Positions 1 through 8,552 of a stretch of 64,000 nucleotides of DNA are shown here, piece by piece. The stretch's first letter is position 1; every line of letters begins with the position of its first letter. The notes under the pieces were generated by a model that saw nothing but the letters and a program-made list of their open reading frames with translations, ran no database searches and was not told the origin of the DNA. The DNA comes from Anaerolineae bacterium. GTDB lineage: Bacteria > Chloroflexota > Anaerolineae > Aggregatilineales > Phototrophicaceae. The stretch lies in the NCBI GenBank assembly GCA_022820125.1, contig JAJEGA010000125.1, positions 1 to 64,000 on the forward strand, written 5' to 3'. A program made the position numbers and the translations under genes.

Positions 1-223
1 ATCAGCAGATTTGGTGTCTGGTGAATATTTTTTGTCACGCAATCGTGTCAGAGTTTCCGGGCATTTTGCTGATTGCACGCGAAGCTACTGGCTCGTTATT
101 TTGTGTGAGCCAAGTCGTGACTTGCGAGGGACTGTGGTGAAAAATCTCTACCAAGCTCGGCATGGGCGATAACCAGCAAATTTCGCCTCGCCCGTCTCGA
201 ATAGCCACGGGGATGGAGGCAGC

Positions 224-655
224 ATGACCGACATCAAACTCAATCACCTCGCCATCGTCGTCGATGACATGCAAGCCGCGCTGCGTTTTTGGCGCGAGAG
301 CCTCGGTCTCTCGCAGGCGGGCGAGATCAAATCGGTCCCCGCCGAGGAAGTCGACATCGCCATCTTGAAACTGGGCGATGCCCAAATCGAACTGATTCAG
401 CCGACGACTGACGAGAGCGGCGTCGCCAAATATCTGGCGAAACGCGGACCCGGCCTGCACCACCTCTGCCTCGAAGTGCCTGACCTCGATGCCAAGCTCG
501 AAGAACTGAGCGCGCGCGGCTGCGAGCTTATCAACGAGAAGCCCCGCGATCGAGACGGACGCCGCTACGCCTTCATCCATCCCAAGAGCGCGGGCGGCGT
601 CTTGCTTGAACTCTACGAGGAGACCTCAGCAGATTGCCGGGCGGGTGGCAAATGA
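224..655 (+). CDS. mce: Methylmalonyl-CoA epimerase (VOC family)
   Basis: The 143-residue protein matches methylmalonyl-CoA epimerase, which interconverts the (R) and (S) forms of methylmalonyl-CoA in propionate and branched-chain catabolism. It has the two beta-alpha-beta-beta-beta halves of the vicinal oxygen chelate fold. Likely metal ligands are His8 in NHLAIVVDD, His80 in GLHHLCLEV and Glu129 in LLELYEE. A strong GGAGG lies 7 bases before the ATG at 224. The stop overlaps the ATG of the next gene (ATGA at 652-655), so the two are probably cotranscribed. No mutase subunit is in the window. The upstream 223 bases show no convincing gene. Confidence 0.9.
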   Translation: MTDIKLNHLAIVVDDMQAALRFWRESLGLSQAGEIKSVPAEEVDIAILKLGDAQIELIQPTTDESGVAKYLAKRGPGLHHLCLEVPDLDAKLEELSARGCELINEKPRDRDGRRYAFIHPKSAGGVLLELYEETSADCRAGGK

Positions 656-1998
656 GAAGATTGCCCGCCTTCGTTTTATTCGTCATGCTTGTTTTCAGTG
701 CCTTCGCGCAGGCTCAAACGTGCCCGGCGATGCAGGAAGAAGCGCTGGCGAAACTCGTTGAGCATTGCGCCGAACAGGAAGCGGGCGCGCTCTGCCTGGG
801 CGGGGCAACCGTGACGCCGGTCTATCGCCAATCGTGGGAAAGGGCTGCCTCGTTGGACGCGCCGGGCGACGCCGTCTCTATCGCTGGCATCGATTGGCTC
901 AGCGTCAGCAGCGAAGACCAGACCTGGGGCGTGGCGCGCGCTCGCTTCCCCGCTTATGCCGGCGATGGCTTTGAAGCGAGTGACTCGGCGCTGGTCGCCT
1001 TGGGCAATGTGGCGCTATTCCCGCAAGATGCGGCTGATCCGCCGGCGGCGCTCTTCGATGTCAAAGTGACAGCGGCGCAAGGGGCAAATCTGCGGGCGGC
1101 GCCCAATACCGATGCGCCTATCATCGCCCGGTTGGCCGTCAGCCGCGGCTTGAAAGCCGTCGGGCGACACCCCAGCGGCGCCTGGCTGCTGATATATGCG
1201 GCGCCCGAACTGCGCGGCTGGATCAGCCAGTCGGTCGTCTCCCAGCCAGCCGAGGGCTTGCCTGCGCTCGACGCCGACGCCGAAACGGCGCCACTGTGGC
1301 TGCCCTGGCATCGCTTCGATTTCCGCAGCGGCGTCGATGACGCCCCCTGCGCCGCCGCGCCCGAGAGCGGCATCCTGCTGCAAACCAGCAAGCTCGTCGC
1401 GCCGCGTCGATTCACAATCAATGCCGCGCGCCTAAGGCTGGCTGGCACTGCCTGGCTGCAAGCGCAAATCAGCAGCGGCATGTTGATCCACATCACCGAT
1501 GGCCGCGCTTGGATCTCCACCGCCGAGGGACAAGCAGCGCTAAGCGGCGGCCAATTCACCCGCGTCGCGTTGGAACGGGATAATGATGGCGAAATGAGGG
1601 CGACCGCGTTAACCGAACCCGCGGCATACAACTATCTGGAGTTGAGCGTTCTGCCGATTCGCGCGCTGCTATACGAGACGCGCGTCAGCCTCGATCGCTA
1701 CGCCTTGATCATGCCGGCGCCTGCGGACGGCGGCAGCCCGCTGGCGGCGCTGGAGTCCTCCGCGCCCTGCAAGTTCTCCGCCGTGTCTTCGGGCGCCAAC
1801 ATCCGCTCCCGCCCCGATCCGGAAGCGCCCATCATCGCCGTCATGGCATATCGCGAAAGCGCCGAACCCATCGCCCGTGGCATTGGCGCCGACAGCCGGC
1901 CCTGGTGGAAACTGGCTGATCGCGTCTGGGTGCGCGTGGACGCCACGGTCTCCGGCGGCAACTGCAACGATCTCCCCTTTCTGCGCGCCGAAGCATAA
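652..1998 (+). CDS. Exported protein with two bacterial SH3 domains
   Basis: The ATG at 652 overlaps the stop of mce and opens directly into a signal peptide (MRRLPAFVLFVMLVFSAFAQA), so I prefer it to an upstream in-frame TTG at 634. The 448-residue product has a bacterial SH3-like domain at about residues 136-198 (ANLRAAPNTDAPIIARL) and a second at about 373-445 (ANIRSRPDPEAPIIAVM). Both carry the usual NLR/NIR-x-RxxPxxxAPII pattern. The middle region is not recognised. SH3b domains usually bind peptidoglycan or cell-wall ligands, so an envelope-bound role is likely. No enzymatic domain is visible. Confidence 0.75.
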   Translation: MRRLPAFVLFVMLVFSAFAQAQTCPAMQEEALAKLVEHCAEQEAGALCLGGATVTPVYRQSWERAASLDAPGDAVSIAGIDWLSVSSEDQTWGVARARFPAYAGDGFEASDSALVALGNVALFPQDAADPPAALFDVKVTAAQGANLRAAPNTDAPIIARLAVSRGLKAVGRHPSGAWLLIYAAPELRGWISQSVVSQPAEGLPALDADAETAPLWLPWHRFDFRSGVDDAPCAAAPESGILLQTSKLVAPRRFTINAARLRLAGTAWLQAQISSGMLIHITDGRAWISTAEGQAALSGGQFTRVALERDNDGEMRATALTEPAAYNYLELSVLPIRALLYETRVSLDRYALIMPAPADGGSPLAALESSAPCKFSAVSSGANIRSRPDPEAPIIAVMAYRESAEPIARGIGADSRPWWKLADRVWVRVDATVSGGNCNDLPFLRAEA

Positions 1999-2046
1999 TC
2001 TCGGAGATTCCCTTTTTGTCGTGCCAATCTGAAAAAGAGGAGACTT

Positions 2047-2118
2047 TGTAGGGGCGATACTTGTATCGCCCGATTGCGGAATGTCGATTCTGTGGGCGAC
2101 CCAAGTATCGCCCCTACA
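2047..2118. repeat. 72-bp double-hairpin repeat, copy A
   Basis: The element runs from TGTAGGGGCG at the left end to CGCCCCTACA at the right end, which are inverted copies of each other. Each arm (2047-2071 and 2094-2118) is itself a small hairpin. The left arm has the stem GGGCGATAC / GTATCGCCC around a short loop. The right arm has the same outer stem but a mismatched centre. It lies between the SH3 gene and the csoR promoter. Related copies are at 8461, 10008, 55309, 58454, 59244 and 59525. Confidence 0.85.
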
Positions 2119-2163
2119 AGTCTAGCTTTTTCGATAGGCAACACGTCCATCGTCGTTTGTCTA

Positions 2164-2192
2164 TTGATTTGATCGGAAAAGTTCGCTATAGT
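2164..2192 (+). promoter_or_regulatory. Promoter of csoR-copA
   Basis: A -35 box TTGATT (2164-2169) and a -10 box TATAGT (2187-2192) are separated by exactly 17 bases. The -10 box runs into a palindromic operator at 2192-2209. The gene start at 2228 with a GGAG ribosome site follows. This is the layout expected for a repressor that blocks RNA polymerase in the absence of copper. Confidence 0.7.
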
Positions 2193-2209
2193 ATACCCAT
2201 AGGGGTATA
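2192..2209. promoter_or_regulatory. Predicted CsoR operator
   Basis: The 18-base site TATACCCATAGGGGTATA is a near-perfect palindrome with the TACCC / GGGTA core known from operators of CsoR-type copper sensors. It overlaps the -10 and start region of the promoter for csoR-copA, so binding should repress the operon and copper should relieve it. Confidence 0.7.
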
Positions 2210-2227
2210 GGTATTGGAGTTGACCGC

Positions 2228-2527
2228 ATGGCAACTGAAGTCTTGGCTCATGAGCATGCCCAGCGCGGCGCGTTCAACCGCAAAACGCTCAATCGCATCC
2301 GCCGCATCCAGGGGCAGCTTGCCGCTCTCGAAGCGATGATCAGCGCCGATGACGGCAGCTGCGAGGAGCGTGTCTTGCGTGCCCGCACCATCGAAAAAGG
2401 CATGTCGAGCTTAATCAATCATCTGTTCGACTGTTACATCGAAAACAGCTTGGCGCATGATTTGGGCAGCGATCCCCAAGGCGCGCTAAACGACATGCAG
2501 AAGATTCTCAAGCTGATAAACAGCTGA
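2228..2527 (+). CDS. csoR: CsoR/RcnR-family metal-sensing repressor
   Basis: The 99-residue protein is an all-helical DUF156 (CsoR/RcnR/FrmR) regulator, with the family hallmark [17 protein letters not shown] in the first helix. It lies 14 bases before copA and behind a CsoR-type operator, so a copper-sensing role for the operon is the simplest reading. Candidate ligands are Cys45, His65 and Cys69. In canonical CsoR the Cys-to-His distance is 25 residues and here it is 20, so these may not be the structural equivalents. The metal site is therefore less certain than the family. The ATG at 2228 has GGAG nine bases upstream. Confidence 0.85.
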   Translation: MATEVLAHEHAQRGAFNRKTLNRIRRIQGQLAALEAMISADDGSCEERVLRARTIEKGMSSLINHLFDCYIENSLAHDLGSDPQGALNDMQKILKLINS

Positions 2528-2541
2528 TTGGAGCGCTTGCC

Positions 2542-4995
2542 ATGACAACCAAAGAAATCGCGCTGCCGGTTACCGGTATGACCTGCGCCATGTGCGTCAA
2601 GAATGTCGAGCGCAGCCTCAAGCGCGTCGATGGCGTCGCTGGGGTCGCGGTCAATCTGGCGACCGAGCGAGCGACGGTGCAATATGACGCCAGCGCTGTA
2701 TCGACCAGCGACATGGTCGAGCGCCTGGAGCAATCCGGCTACGGCGTCGCCGCGGCGACCATCAACCTGCCCATCACCGGCATGACCTGCGCCATGTGCC
2801 AGAAGAATGTGGCGCGCGCCCTGAATCGCAGCGACGGCGTCATCAGCGCCAGCGTCAACCTCGCCAGCGAAAAGGCCTGCGTGTCTTATCTGCCCGGCGT
2901 CGCCCGCCGCAGCGATTTGATCGCCGCCGTCGAGCATGCCGGTTATGGCGTCATCGACACGTCAGCCTCAGACGCGCCGGAAGACCAGGAAGCAGCCGCC
3001 CGCCAAGCCGAGATTGAGCGCCAGGCGCGCCTCGTCAAAATCGGCGCCGCATTCACCATCCCGCTGGCCATCCTCAGCATGACGCGCCACTTCCTGCATC
3101 AGGTTCCTATTCTGATGGACAACTTCGCCTTCCTGATGGACGATATCTGGCTCTTCATTTTCGGCGCGCTGACGACGCCCGTCATGCTGCTGCTCGGTCG
3201 GCAATACCTCAACGGCGCAGTAAAATCGCTGCGCAACGGCAGCGCCAATATGGATGTGCTGGTGGCGCTGGGCTCAAGCGCGGCTTACCTCTACGGCATC
3301 ATCGTGCTGCTGGGCATCGTCTTCGGCTTTTCCGATGTGGTTGGCAAGTCCGACTACTTTGAATCAGCCGCCGTCATCCTCACGCTGATCACGCTGGGCA
3401 AACTGCTGGAAGCGCGCGCCAAGGGCCGCGCCAGCGCCGCCATCAAACGGCTGATTGGCTTGGCGCCCAAGACCGCCGCGCTCATCAGCGATGGCAAAGA
3501 GAAGCAGATCCCCATCGACGAAGTCGCGCTCGGCGATATGCTGCTGGTCAAACCGGGCGAGCGGATACCGGTGGACGCCATCGTGACTGACGGGCGCTCC
3601 GCCGTCGATGAATCGATGCTCACCGGCGAAAGCCTGCCGGTCGACAAAGCCGTCGGCGATGAGGTCTATGGCGGCACGATTAATCAGCAGGGGAGGCTGG
3701 TCATCGAAGCGCAGCGCGTCGGCCGCGATACCGTGCTGGCGCAGATCATCCGCCTGGTCGAAGCGGCGCAAGGCAGCAAAGCGCCCATCCAAGCGATCGC
3801 CGACCGCGTCGCCGCCTATTTTGTGCCGCTGGTCATCGCGCTCGCCATCATCACGCTCTTCGGCTGGCTCACGATTGGCGGCGCGGACCTGCCGGCAGCC
3901 ACCCTCAACATGATCGCCGTGCTCGTCATCGCCTGCCCCTGCGCCCTGGGCTTGGCGACTCCGACCGCCATCATGGTCGGCAGCGGGCGCGGCGCCGAAG
4001 CCGGCATCCTCTTCCGCAGCAGCGAGGCGCTCGAGCGCGCTGGCAAAACCAGCGCCATACTGCTGGACAAAACCGGCACCGTCACCAGCGGGCAACCGGC
4101 CGTCTCCGACATCATCGCCGCGCCCGGCACAGACGCCGACACCGTGCTCCGCATCAGCGCCTCAGCCGAAGCGGTCAGCGAACATCCGCTGGCGCTCGCC
4201 GTGCTGGCGGAAGCTAAAGCCCAAGGCATCGCCACCCTGCCGCTGGAGACCTTTGAAGCGCTGCCGGGCCGCGGCATCAGCGCCACAATTGACGGCGCGC
4301 GCATTCTCGTCGGCAGCCCGCGCTTCATCATTGAGAACGACATTGACATCGGTCCGCTAAAAGCCGAGATCGCAGCGCTGCAAAGTCGCGGTCAAACGGT
4401 TGTCCTGCTCGCCATAGACGGGGCGCTTGCCGGCGCCATCGCCATCGGCGACACGGTCAAGCCCAGCTCGAAAGCGGCCATAAGCGCGCTGCAAGAACGC
4501 GGGCTGGATGTCGCACTGATCACCGGCGACAACCGTCAAACCGCCGATGCCATTGCGCGCGAAGTCGGCATTAAGCGCGTCCTGGCAGAGGTGCTGCCGG
4601 GCGATAAAGCGAGCTCTGTGCAACAGCTGCAACGCGACGGCGCGGTCGTCGCCATGGTCGGCGATGGCATCAATGACGCGCCCGCCCTGGCGCAAGCTGA
4701 TGTCGGTTTCGCCATCGAGGGCGGCGCCGATATCGCCATCGAAGCGGGCGATGTTACCTTGGTCGGTGGAGACTTGAAGGCGCTGGTCAGCGCGCTTGAG
4801 CTCAGCAAAGCGACCCTGCGCGCGATCCACCAGAACCTCTTCTGGGCTTTCATTTACAACATCGTGCTGATTCCGGTGGCGATGCTTGGCGGTCTGCTGC
4901 CGATGTTCGCGGCCGCGGCGATGGCGTTCTCGAGCGTGTTCGTGGTGAGTAACTCGCTGCGGTTGCGGAAGGCTCAGCATTCATTGCCAGCATAG
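2542..4995 (+). CDS. copA: Copper-exporting P1B-type ATPase
   Basis: The 817-residue protein is a Cu(I)-exporting P-type ATPase. Two N-terminal heavy-metal-associated domains carry GMTCAMC (Cys15/Cys18 and Cys83/Cys86). The membrane metal site is Cys465-Pro466-Cys467 ([11 protein letters not shown]). The phosphorylation site is Asp509 in [16 protein letters not shown] motif and the hinge [11 protein letters not shown] follow. The last membrane segments have IYN and the MAFSS motif typical of copper rather than zinc pumps. It is the second gene of the csoR operon. Its last 22 bases overlap the end of the convergent gene at 4974-5903. Confidence 0.95.
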   Translation: MTTKEIALPVTGMTCAMCVKNVERSLKRVDGVAGVAVNLATERATVQYDASAVSTSDMVERLEQSGYGVAAATINLPITGMTCAMCQKNVARALNRSDGVISASVNLASEKACVSYLPGVARRSDLIAAVEHAGYGVIDTSASDAPEDQEAAARQAEIERQARLVKIGAAFTIPLAILSMTRHFLHQVPILMDNFAFLMDDIWLFIFGALTTPVMLLLGRQYLNGAVKSLRNGSANMDVLVALGSSAAYLYGIIVLLGIVFGFSDVVGKSDYFESAAVILTLITLGKLLEARAKGRASAAIKRLIGLAPKTAALISDGKEKQIPIDEVALGDMLLVKPGERIPVDAIVTDGRSAVDESMLTGESLPVDKAVGDEVYGGTINQQGRLVIEAQRVGRDTVLAQIIRLVEAAQGSKAPIQAIADRVAAYFVPLVIALAIITLFGWLTIGGADLPAATLNMIAVLVIACPCALGLATPTAIMVGSGRGAEAGILFRSSEALERAGKTSAILLDKTGTVTSGQPAVSDIIAAPGTDADTVLRISASAEAVSEHPLALAVLAEAKAQGIATLPLETFEALPGRGISATIDGARILVGSPRFIIENDIDIGPLKAEIAALQSRGQTVVLLAIDGALAGAIAIGDTVKPSSKAAISALQERGLDVALITGDNRQTADAIAREVGIKRVLAEVLPGDKASSVQQLQRDGAVVAMVGDGINDAPALAQADVGFAIEGGADIAIEAGDVTLVGGDLKALVSALELSKATLRAIHQNLFWAFIYNIVLIPVAMLGGLLPMFAAAAMAFSSVFVVSNSLRLRKAQHSLPA

Positions 4996-5903
4996 TATGC
5001 CAGCTTCGACTCGAATCTCACTATCTCGTCAAGAAAGTCTATGTCGATGTCGAATTGCTCGACGTCGGGTGGATAGACGGCGATTGTGAGACTTGTGCAA
5101 GGCGTTCCATCACGACAAGACTCTACAAACGTACGTAGAATGTGCTGCACAATTTGTTCGCGCTTCAACGGCATTCTGCCATGTTGGGAACCGATTACCG
5201 GTACAACAACTTCACCGAAAACTGCTCGAGTTGAAAGGTATGTCCAGAGCGACCTAAGTGATAAAAGTAGCTCGTCTTCTGAAGAGCTAGCACGGCCATC
5301 TTGTGAAAGCTGGGTGTTAGCCAACATATAGAATCGACGGCCATCCTTCTCTATCGGTACAACCGTTCCCAACGGATATCTCGTTAGGGTGCGTCCACCG
5401 CTCCACTTATCGATTCTAGTCTCAATTTGGTACTTCTCTTGAGCAAGTGCGGCGTCCATTGCACTCTGTAGTGCGCTAGGTTTACCTGCAAAGTAATTGC
5501 GAATTAGTGCGCCTTGGACACTTTGCGCATTCAACATCCGACCATTAACATCGGCAACAAAGTATAGATTAGTGGGAACAACAAGAGCTCCCTTGGTTTG
5601 AAGGGCATCTATCAAGTGTATTGCTATATTCAAGTCGCGGTCTTTGAGTCCGTACCTAAACACGACTCTCGGACGAACATGCCAAATGGCGCACACGAAA
5701 CTGAACGCTACCACCACAAGAAAAGGAATCGGCCTATGTGCAACGATGTATGTTTCCATTTCTGGCCAAAAGAACGCGATAGCCTCAATCAGAAGCCAAA
5801 TCAAGCCAAATACGCCGATTCCACGCGCGGCGAACTTCTGCCAGGAAAAGCTGCCTTTCCAGTGGTAAAGCGATAATATCGGATGAATCTTCCATTTACT
5901 CAC
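4974..5903 (-). CDS. thsA: Type II Thoeris effector, two TM helices plus macro domain (ThsA-like)
   Basis: The 309-residue protein has two membrane helices (about residues 28-46 and 59-75) and then a cytosolic domain from about residue 95 to the end. That domain matches the macro domain of Thoeris ThsA, with [35 protein letters not shown] and [20 protein letters not shown]. In type II Thoeris the effector is a TM-macro protein that senses a nucleotide made by the partner TIR protein and attacks the membrane of infected cells. The GTG start at 5903 overlaps the stop of the upstream TIR gene (GTGA), so the two are translationally coupled. The 3' end overlaps copA by 22 bases in convergent orientation. 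The two-gene unit is visibly poorer in G+C than its surroundings, which suggests acquisition by transfer. Confidence 0.8.
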   Translation of the reverse strand: MSKWKIHPILSLYHWKGSFSWQKFAARGIGVFGLIWLLIEAIAFFWPEMETYIVAHRPIPFLVVVAFSFVCAIWHVRPRVVFRYGLKDRDLNIAIHLIDALQTKGALVVPTNLYFVADVNGRMLNAQSVQGALIRNYFAGKPSALQSAMDAALAQEKYQIETRIDKWSGGRTLTRYPLGTVVPIEKDGRRFYMLANTQLSQDGRASSSEDELLLSLRSLWTYLSTRAVFGEVVVPVIGSQHGRMPLKREQIVQHILRTFVESCRDGTPCTSLTIAVYPPDVEQFDIDIDFLDEIVRFESKLAYYAGNEC

Positions 5904-6403
5904 AGTCCGAGCATCTCATACGTCTCCTTTGTATAGTGGTAGGGACCTGTCTTTTCTTCCTTGCGATACTTTTGATGGCTGTCACCCCAGTGGTCGATGG
6001 CATATTTGATAATCTTCTGATGAAAACTCACATGGATCGCTAACTCTTCGCGGATTATAGCTGGACAGCGGTCGAGGTCACGGCTTCTCTTATTGTTGAG
6101 ATTGACAGCGATGATAGGGATGTCTAGCTTGAGTGCCTGTTCTTGCTCCCAGCGAACGAACTTGTGCAGATTCTTGGTGTGTTCGCCTATTAGGAGTACG
6201 AATAGTTTCGAGTTCTTGAGTCGCTCACGGAGCTTCTTCTTTATTGTCTCCTCGTTACTTGTAGGCAAGAGATTGTTCAGGTCGTGCGCATCATGGAACC
6301 CAAAGGACACATTAGAATTGGCATCCCACATCTGCATTGTCCTGTAGTATTGCATGTCGTTGTCGGCATCAAAAGCTACGTACGTTTTGTTTCGGTAAGG
6401 CAT
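5900..6403 (-). CDS. thsB: Thoeris TIR-like signal enzyme (ThsB, DUF1863)
   Basis: The 167-residue protein has the MTH538/DUF1863 TIR-like fold seen in ThsB. Strand one is KTYVAFDADND, followed by MWDANSNVSFGFHD, then IKKKLRERLKNSKLFVLLIGEHT and FVRWEQEQA. The Glu86/Glu88 pair after Trp85 is where the catalytic glutamate of TIR NADases lies. In Thoeris, ThsB responds to phage and converts NAD+ into a signalling nucleotide for ThsA. I chose the ATG at 6403 because GAGG lies 8 bases upstream. An in-frame TTG at 6415 would overlap that ribosome site. Which phage cue it senses cannot be seen. Confidence 0.82.
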   Translation of the reverse strand: MPYRNKTYVAFDADNDMQYYRTMQMWDANSNVSFGFHDAHDLNNLLPTSNEETIKKKLRERLKNSKLFVLLIGEHTKNLHKFVRWEQEQALKLDIPIIAVNLNNKRSRDLDRCPAIIREELAIHVSFHQKIIKYAIDHWGDSHQKYRKEEKTGPYHYTKETYEMLGL

Positions 6404-6760
6404 TGTTGTCCTCAATTGATTAGCTGAAGAAAAAGTACCTAACTATCCTAGCATCGTATCGCGCGCGGTACATTTGGGCGTCCGTAAATCTTACGTAAGA
6501 ACTTATTCTGTGTCCTCTGTGTACTTGGTGGAAAATCCAATCCCGCGACCATCCACTCACCACCCCACACCCCGCCCATGCCACCCTGTCCCCGACACCC
6601 GCCGACGTAACAATCCCATATCCCGCGCCTGCCATTGGCACAAAACACTTTATCGCGCGCCAAAGCCAATACCGCCCCAAATCGCCGCCAATCCCGCGTT
6701 TCGGCTTGGGACAACGCCCCATTTTACTGGCACAATCCGCGCCAATCTTCGCCATTCCTG
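6404..6760. other. Intergenic region upstream of thsB and the amidase
   Basis: This stretch separates two divergently transcribed genes. The first 90 bases are AT-rich and probably belong to the Thoeris islet. The rest is strikingly C-rich on the plus strand, especially at 6540-6605, with runs of CACCCC and CCCCG. Around 6505-6530 the words TCTGTGTCC and TCTGTGTAC recur within 16 bases. I see no RNA gene and no credible protein frame. Confidence 0.4.
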
Positions 6761-6769
6761 TGCTACACT
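6761..6769 (+). promoter_or_regulatory. Extended -10 promoter for the amidase gene
   Basis: TGCTACACT is an extended -10 element (TG, one base, then TACACT), 33 bases before the ATG at 6802. No good -35 box is seen at the expected distance, which is usual for extended -10 promoters. Confidence 0.4.
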
Positions 6770-6801
6770 CCCCCCGAAACCCGCAGCCCAAAGGAACTCC
6801 C

Positions 6802-8451
6802 ATGTCCCAATCCGACCCCGCCATCTCCCCCGACCACATCGCCGCCGCTGAATCCCTGCTCGGCTTGATCTTCAGCCCGGCCCAGCGCGAACAGATGCTC
6901 GAGATCCTAAACGGACGCCGCGAGCAATACGGTAGCATCCGCGCCGCCGACCTCGACAACAGCGTGCCGCTCGCGCTCAACTTCAGCGTGACTGCCAGCG
7001 ATTCCGCCCCCGCCGCCGTCCCGCGCAGCTATGCCATGAGCGCGCAGCCGCCCGTCACGCGACCCGCCGATCTCGAAGACGCCGCCTTCCTGCCGGTTAC
7101 GCAGCTGGCCGAGCTCATCCGCAGTCGCCAGGTGACCTCGCTTGAGTTGACCGAGATGTACCTGCAGCGGCTCAAGCGCTACGATCCCATGCTCGAATGC
7201 GTCGCCGCCTACACCGACGAGCTCGCGCTGGAACAAGCCAAACGCGCTGATGCCGAGATCGCCCGCGGGCTTTATCGCGGTCCGCTGCATGGCATCCCCT
7301 GGGGCGCCAAAGACCTGCTGGCGACGCGCGGCTATCCCACCCAGTGGGGCGCAAAGCCCTACGAAGGGCAGCAGCTTGATGTTGATGCCACGGTGGTCCA
7401 GCGCTTGGAGGAGGCGGGCGCCGTGCTCATCGCCAAGCTGACCCTGGGCGCGCTCGCCAACGGCGATGTCTGGTATGGCGGCACAACCAAGAACCCCTGG
7501 GATAGGAGCGAGGGCAGCAGTGGCTCATCAGCCGGCTCGGGCGCGGCGGTGGCTGCCGGCTTGGTCGGCTTCGCCATCGGCACCGAGACCATGGGCAGCA
7601 TCGTTTCGCCATCGTCTCGCTGCGGCGTCTCCGGCTTACGGCCCACCTACGGGCGCGTCAGCCGCTACGGCGCCATGGCGCTCAGCTGGAGCATGGACAA
7701 GATCGGTCCCATGTGCCGGTCGGTCGAGGATTGCGCCCTCGTCTTCAGCGCCATATACGGTCCCGATGGGCGCGACATGACGATCAGCCCGCAGCCTTTC
7801 AGCTGGGATCCGGCGCTTGACCCGCAGAGCCTGCGCATCGGTTATGTGGCGAGCGCCTTTGAAGCGGCGGATGCGGGCGAAACCGGCGCTCATCATCGCC
7901 AGCAGGGCGAGGAGCTGGAGCGCGTCAACGATGTCAACAGCGCCGCCGTGCTTGATGTGATGCGCGCGGAGGGCTTCGAGTTGACGCCCATCGAATTGCC
8001 GGATAGAAACATCAGCGCGCTCTGGCTGATTTTGGCGGCGGAAGCGGCGGCCGCCTTCGACCAAATCACGCGCGATGGCTCGGTCGAGACGATGAAGCGC
8101 CAGGACAATAGCGCCTGGCCCAACGTCTTCCGCGCCGCTCGCTTCATCCCGGCGGTCGAATACATCAATGCCAACCGCGTGCGCGCGCAACTGATGCGCG
8201 ACATGGCGCGCGTCATGAGCGAAGTGGACGTCTTCATCTCGCCCAGCTACGGCGGCAGCACCATGCAAATCACCAACTTCACTGGGCATCCCACAGTTGT
8301 CGCGCCCAATGGCTTCACCGATAAGCGCAGCCCCACCAGCATCACCTTCATCGGCGGGCTGTACAAAGAAGCCGAGACCCTCGCCGTTGCCAAAGCCTAC
8401 CAGGACGCGACCGACTGGCATCGGCAGCATCCGGATTTGGAGGCCCTCTAA
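6802..8451 (+). CDS. Amidase signature family hydrolase
   Basis: The 549-residue protein carries the amidase signature. The Lys - cis-Ser - Ser catalytic triad is readable as Lys170 (GAKDLLATRG), the GSSGSSAGSG loop at 238-247 and Ser266 in GTETMGSIVSPSS. It therefore hydrolyses or transfers from an amide bond. It is longer at the N terminus than GatA, and there are no gatB or gatC neighbours, so a tRNA amidotransferase role is unlikely. The substrate cannot be told from sequence. The ATG at 6802 follows AAGGA by seven bases. An upstream in-frame extension to 6706 has no ribosome site and overlaps the promoter. Confidence 0.85.
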   Translation: MSQSDPAISPDHIAAAESLLGLIFSPAQREQMLEILNGRREQYGSIRAADLDNSVPLALNFSVTASDSAPAAVPRSYAMSAQPPVTRPADLEDAAFLPVTQLAELIRSRQVTSLELTEMYLQRLKRYDPMLECVAAYTDELALEQAKRADAEIARGLYRGPLHGIPWGAKDLLATRGYPTQWGAKPYEGQQLDVDATVVQRLEEAGAVLIAKLTLGALANGDVWYGGTTKNPWDRSEGSSGSSAGSGAAVAAGLVGFAIGTETMGSIVSPSSRCGVSGLRPTYGRVSRYGAMALSWSMDKIGPMCRSVEDCALVFSAIYGPDGRDMTISPQPFSWDPALDPQSLRIGYVASAFEAADAGETGAHHRQQGEELERVNDVNSAAVLDVMRAEGFELTPIELPDRNISALWLILAAEAAAAFDQITRDGSVETMKRQDNSAWPNVFRAARFIPAVEYINANRVRAQLMRDMARVMSEVDVFISPSYGGSTMQITNFTGHPTVVAPNGFTDKRSPTSITFIGGLYKEAETLAVAKAYQDATDWHRQHPDLEAL

Positions 8452-8460
8452 TCAGGGTGT

Positions 8461-8485
8461 TGTAGGGGCGAGCCTTGGCTCGCCC
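8461..8485. repeat. Half copy of the double-hairpin repeat
   Basis: Only the left arm of the repeat is present. It starts TGTAGGGGCG and folds as GGGCGAGCC / GGCTCGCCC around a two-base loop. A different weak inverted repeat (GGCGGA ... TCCGCC, 8494-8519) follows where the right arm would be. It sits between the convergent amidase and queG genes and could serve both as a transcript end, although no T-run is present. Confidence 0.7.
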
Positions 8486-8552
8486 ACAAAAGGGGCGGAT
8501 TTTGCTGCGCGTTCCGCCTCCCTGATGCTTCAAGGAGTGGGTGGGGGTTGCC

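Noticed and set aside
2-172. Open frame running in from the window edge on the plus strand (56 codons)
   Set aside because: The translation shows no recognisable domain and its composition differs from local genes. It could be the end of an upstream gene but there is nothing to support it.
6420-6801. Small open frames upstream of the amidase on both strands
   Set aside because: They are low-complexity frames in a C-rich stretch without ribosome sites or recognisable sequence.
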